Shown: piece by piece, positions 5,892 to 8,366 of the stretch
Layout: every line of letters starts with the position of its first letter
Position numbering within the stretch: position 1 is the stretch's first letter
Translations under genes and position numbers: made by a program
Assembly: GCF_035486915.1 (NCBI RefSeq)
Contig: NZ_DATHMR010000106.1
Span: 1 to 8,366 of the forward strand
Length of the DNA stretch: 8,366 bases
Direction: 5' to 3'
DNA from: Dyella_B sp035486915
Lineage (GTDB): Bacteria; Pseudomonadota; Gammaproteobacteria; Xanthomonadales; Rhodanobacteraceae
Notes under the pieces: generated by a model
What the model was told of the DNA's origin: nothing
The model's database searches: none
What the model saw: the letters and a program-made list of their open reading frames with translations, nothing else

Positions 5892-6302
5892 CTAATAATC
5901 AATCGAACCCGCAACAACCGGCTTTATGTCCACGACAGGCGTGCCGTCGATGGCCTCGATGGGGCCAATGTGCAAGCTGCATGCATGGACCGCCAGAATA
6001 CTACAGCGATGCAACCCTAAAGGATTGGGTCGATCAGGTGATCGAGTGCAAAACACACCTTTCAGCGGTTGACTCCGATCACCTCGTGGATGCACGGTCA
6101 GAACATCCCTGCGTGCAACGTGAAGCCAGGTAATGACGACAATCTCGTCGCCCACCTTCATCTGATCCATACCAGCGACGTAATTCGGCGATAACACGAG
6201 ATGCGCGTTCGGCGCCCCTTCGGTGTAAAAGCGTGGCGCATCATGCACGTTTTCGATGGTGGATTGAATCACTCCGATGAGTTCGAGTGCATAGGTATTC
6301 AC
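5892..6302 (-). CDS. trmO: TrmO/TsaA-family (UPF0066) protein, short single-domain form
   Basis: The protein has 136 residues. Its N-terminus, NTYALELIGVIQS, matches the usual start of the family. Core motifs are KGVFCTRSPDRPNPLGLHR at 81-99 and AIDGTPVVDIKPVV at 117-130, corresponding to the SAM-binding and dimer-interface region of TrmO. TrmO methylates t6A at position 37 of certain tRNAs to m6t6A using S-adenosylmethionine. The E. coli enzyme is about 235 residues; this protein lacks the additional C-terminal domain, so its substrate could differ. Cys replaces the more usual Ala in GVF(A)TRSP. The start is GTG 6300-6302, chosen because the family N-terminus begins there; no good ribosome binding site precedes it. 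It lies 93 nt after the cytochrome b561 gene and 47 nt before the protease gene, all on one strand. Confidence 0.82.
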   Translation of the reverse strand: MNTYALELIGVIQSTIENVHDAPRFYTEGAPNAHLVLSPNYVAGMDQMKVGDEIVVITWLHVARRDVLTVHPRGDRSQPLKGVFCTRSPDRPNPLGLHRCSILAVHACSLHIGPIEAIDGTPVVDIKPVVAGSIDY

Positions 6303-6395
6303 GGCAAGAAAATTCCAGGAGAGGCGGTGATGAAGCGAGACACGAGATCACTACGCCGAATGTATCGGGGCTCAGGAAAGAGAATGGGACGAGCG

Positions 6396-6926
6396 TTACC
6401 CAAAGAGCATCCGCCGAAAGAGTCCGTCCTTCTTGATGAACTGGTGATAGCACGCTGCAACCACGTGCAAGACGATCAGGCCAACAAGCGCGATGGCCAA
6501 GGCGCGGTGTACAGTCCACGTAGGAAGGGTTGCAAAACTTAGCGGTAGCGGTTGCCCGCTTCTAGCGAAAACGATGGCGGGCAATCGAGCAAGGATGCCC
6601 GTGGCGTAGCCGGTGCCTACGATCAGCAAAATCAACACATAAAAGCCATAGTGGGCAATAGGCGCGATGCGGTCGAAGAGCCTGTTTCCGGTGGACAGTT
6701 GGGGTGGCCGCGCGGTGCACATCCGAACGATGAAACGGATAAACATCAAAACAAGAATCAGCATGCCGGCCGCCATGTGTACTTCCAGTATATCGATCTT
6801 GTGTGGATCATCGTTGGGCATAATGGCCAACGCAAAAAAGCCGATAGCAAGCATGGCAATGATCAACAGTGCGACGAGCCAGTGCAGAACTGCCAGCAAC
6901 GGGTGATAACGGGACACTTGCCTCAT
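6396..6926 (-). CDS. Cytochrome b561, CybB type
   Basis: This inner-membrane di-haem protein has 176 residues, the normal length for bacterial CybB-like cytochromes b561. Four hydrophobic helices are visible: about 10-35, 50-68, 89-112 and 138-161. Haem ligand candidates are His15 (VLHWLVA), His50 (EVHMAAG), His140 (TVHRALA) and His154 (VLHVVAA), with the spacing expected for the family. Further His residues at 92 and 161 are also typical. Family members pass electrons across the membrane, with superoxide:ubiquinone oxidoreduction proposed for E. coli CybB. The ATG at 6924-6926 has GAGG 8 bases upstream, supporting this start. The gene lies 82 nt after the glyoxalase-like gene. All essential residues seem present. 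A 304-codon antisense frame (6552-7466) is an artefact of codon bias. Confidence 0.92.
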   Translation of the reverse strand: MRQVSRYHPLLAVLHWLVALLIIAMLAIGFFALAIMPNDDPHKIDILEVHMAAGMLILVLMFIRFIVRMCTARPPQLSTGNRLFDRIAPIAHYGFYVLILLIVGTGYATGILARLPAIVFARSGQPLPLSFATLPTWTVHRALAIALVGLIVLHVVAACYHQFIKKDGLFRRMLFG

Positions 6927-7008
6927 CGTTCATTCCTCAACATAAAACAGGGAGATCATGGCGCTGTAATGGGTCTGTCGTCTGCGATTCCGGTTGAGCT
7001 AATCGCGA

Positions 7009-8061
7009 TCATTCACCGCAAACATCCCCCGACGCCGTGTTGGACATCTTGTGAAATTCAATCAACAGTCCGAGGTCCGTTTGCGTCGGTGCCAGAAATG
7101 CATCGCCCAGCACGCCGCGATAGCTTGCAAGCGTGGTCTCGTAGCCACGCTCTGCCCATCGCTTCGCGCGGCCAAGGTCGGCGACGCCGATACTCAATCC
7201 GAGAATTTGCGGACCGCCTCGACGCAAGGCTTCCGCAGCGGTGCCAGTGCCGTCCGGTTCAAGTACGAAAATGCCTTTGGCGCCGACGGACACGCAATAA
7301 CCACGTGCGGATATCTGCGGAATACGGATGGCCTTTGCCTGCGCATAGCCCAGTCGCGCAAGCTGTTCACGGTCTACGTCAGCACTGGTCGATAGCAGCC
7401 ATACCGCCGACAGTTCATGGGCGCTGTTGGGGTGTTCGCGTGCGACCAGATCGTCGGCGGAGCTGAAAGGTCTTGCATTGCCTGGCGCGTAGTCGATAAA
7501 GAAGAGATTGCTCGTCAATGGCTGACGTTCGAATGCGAAGAGGCGCCAACGTGGAGGGCGCGAGGGACCGCCACCATCCGGATCCGTGCGGGACGCGGAA
7601 AAAATAGGAGTCGGCGTAAAGCCATCGCGCTGCAATAACGACCGCGCTTGATCTAGTGCGGAGGAGCGCAGCCCAAATGTTCGGGCTCCAGGGCCGCCAT
7701 GCAACACGCTCTGGTCCGCAAGCATGCCCGGATCCATATTCGCGTTTGACCGAGTGATGCCTTCCAGTTCGACATAACTCCGGTCGGAAAATCGCACGTA
7801 CCGATTGGCCACGCCATTGGGGTCACGCCCTGGCCTGACCTGGAATCCGAGCTTGACCGCCATGATCGCAGTGACTTGATCGATGCTGTGTCCCCAAAGC
7901 AAGACATGATCGAGTTCGCTTTGCGTAGCAGGCGTCAACGTTGCTGCGACCACGGGCTGATTGAAGCCAAAGACCAGGATGAATGCGAGCAATAAGCGCA
8001 GGGTCGTTGCAACAGTAGCGCTCGGTGAAAATCGACGATAAAAACGGATGCCCGATATCAT
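7009..8061 (-). CDS. Secreted glyoxalase-like (VOC superfamily) protein
   Basis: From ATG 8059-8061 the product has 350 residues. A signal peptide or anchor spans about 18-40 (TTLRLLLAFILVFGFNQPVVAA). The mature protein starts with the Glyoxalase_3-type module: LDHVLLWGHSIDQV (His52), LGFQVRPGRDPNGVANRYVRF and YVELEG (about 96-101). A second module follows, with SAHELSAVWLLST near 214-226 and a closing LGLLIEFHKM. Glyoxalase-type VOC proteins bind a metal through His/Glu residues and act on varied small molecules; the substrate here is unknown and its export is notable. A longer in-frame reading from 8235 would add 58 unlikely residues overlapping the hydrolase gene, so I chose the start directly before the signal peptide. 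It begins 5 nt after the hydrolase stop, so the two are probably translated as one operon. Confidence 0.8.
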   Translation of the reverse strand: MISGIRFYRRFSPSATVATTLRLLLAFILVFGFNQPVVAATLTPATQSELDHVLLWGHSIDQVTAIMAVKLGFQVRPGRDPNGVANRYVRFSDRSYVELEGITRSNANMDPGMLADQSVLHGGPGARTFGLRSSALDQARSLLQRDGFTPTPIFSASRTDPDGGGPSRPPRWRLFAFERQPLTSNLFFIDYAPGNARPFSSADDLVAREHPNSAHELSAVWLLSTSADVDREQLARLGYAQAKAIRIPQISARGYCVSVGAKGIFVLEPDGTGTAAEALRRGGPQILGLSIGVADLGRAKRWAERGYETTLASYRGVLGDAFLAPTQTDLGLLIEFHKMSNTASGDVCGE

Positions 8062-8066
8062 AGGCG

Positions 8067-8366
8067 TCAGGCGATGCGCCACAATCGCATTGCTTCTGCC
8101 GCAATAACATCCGGAAACTCCTCGGGAAAGAACAGCTTCGCGCCAGGTAAGAGGCGGATTCCTTCGGAGCGGGGAAACAGATGGTCGAGATAAACGGCAT
8201 CGGCTTGGGAGAAAATGTCGTCCGCAGTGCCCCATACGATGCGCACCGGTACACGGCTACGCTTCAGCGACGCCTCGATACCCGCCAGCGGATTGGGCGC
8301 CAACGCTATGTGAAACGCTTCGTACTGTGCCCTGCGCAATGGGGAGCTGACGAGTGGCGCAAAGTA
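8067..8366 (-). CDS. Alpha/beta hydrolase, C-terminal part, cut by right edge
   Basis: Ninety-nine codons up to the stop at 8067-8069 are visible; the 5' part lies beyond the window. The segment VPVRIVWGTADDIFSQADA is the strand and loop carrying the acidic catalytic residue of alpha/beta-hydrolase fold enzymes. It is followed by YLDHLFPRSEGIRLLPGAKLFFPEEFPDVI and a C-terminal helix. In most relatives this last loop carries the catalytic His (GxGHxPxxExP). Here the same place reads GAKLFFPEEFP, so the His appears replaced. The nucleophile Ser and the lid are outside the window. The protein could be a dehalogenase, esterase or lactonase type, or a catalytically altered member. Together with the secreted VOC protein 5 nt downstream it suggests handling of a small organic molecule, which is inference from position only. 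Confidence 0.82.
   Translation of the reverse strand, partial: YFAPLVSSPLRRAQYEAFHIALAPNPLAGIEASLKRSRVPVRIVWGTADDIFSQADAVYLDHLFPRSEGIRLLPGAKLFFPEEFPDVIAAEAMRLWRIA

Noticed and set aside
6552..7466. 304-codon plus-strand frame
   Set aside because: It lies opposite the cytochrome b561 and glyoxalase genes, both strongly supported; its composition is that of an antisense shadow.

Overview
The window looks like part of a chromosome of a moderately GC-rich Gram-negative bacterium. The most likely group is a gammaproteobacterium of the Xanthomonadales/Rhodanobacteraceae type. This rests on gene content (DUF1223, DUF1634 next to a TauE/SafE tail, CybB-like cytochrome b561, a periplasmic aspartyl protease with a PDZ domain, kinases of the GLxGMxERA type) and is inference, not proof. 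No RNA gene, CRISPR array, phage gene or intact transposase was seen.

Positions 1-659 (minus) hold the 5' part of an unrecognised gene that runs off the left edge. Positions 660-1147 have no convincing gene, but contain an imperfect inverted repeat (885-913) and a possible minus-strand terminator (939-966). Positions 1148-2322 are a graveyard of minus-strand gene pieces in a row: the middle of a superfamily 1 DNA/RNA helicase, the C-terminal tip of a NarX/NreB-type histidine kinase, then the end of the ATPase domain and the first residues of the receiver domain of a different, hybrid kinase. None of these has a complete functional core. A strong hairpin at 2360-2383 points the wrong way for its present neighbours.

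Positions 2416-3162 (minus) encode an intact secreted DUF1223 protein with a CxxC motif. Directly upstream and divergent is a broken TauE/SafE permease, of which only the C-terminal end survives. Its stop overlaps the start of an intact DUF1634 membrane protein (3357-3677). The 3678-3939 gap holds scraps of coding-like sequence on the plus strand.

From 3940 to the right edge the region is ordinary, with five genes in a row on the minus strand. In transcription order they are an alpha/beta hydrolase (cut by the right edge), a secreted two-module glyoxalase-like (VOC) protein starting 5 nt after it, a CybB-type cytochrome b561, a short TrmO/TsaA-family protein, and a secreted two-lobed aspartyl protease with a C-terminal PDZ domain. 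Hydrolase and glyoxalase are very probably co-transcribed. The gaps between the others (about 47-93 nt) allow but do not prove one operon.

The notable story is the left third: several unrelated genes have been cut and joined end to end without any visible insertion sequence. I see no convincing new biological system. The best candidates for follow-up are the unidentified edge gene and the history of the remnant cluster.
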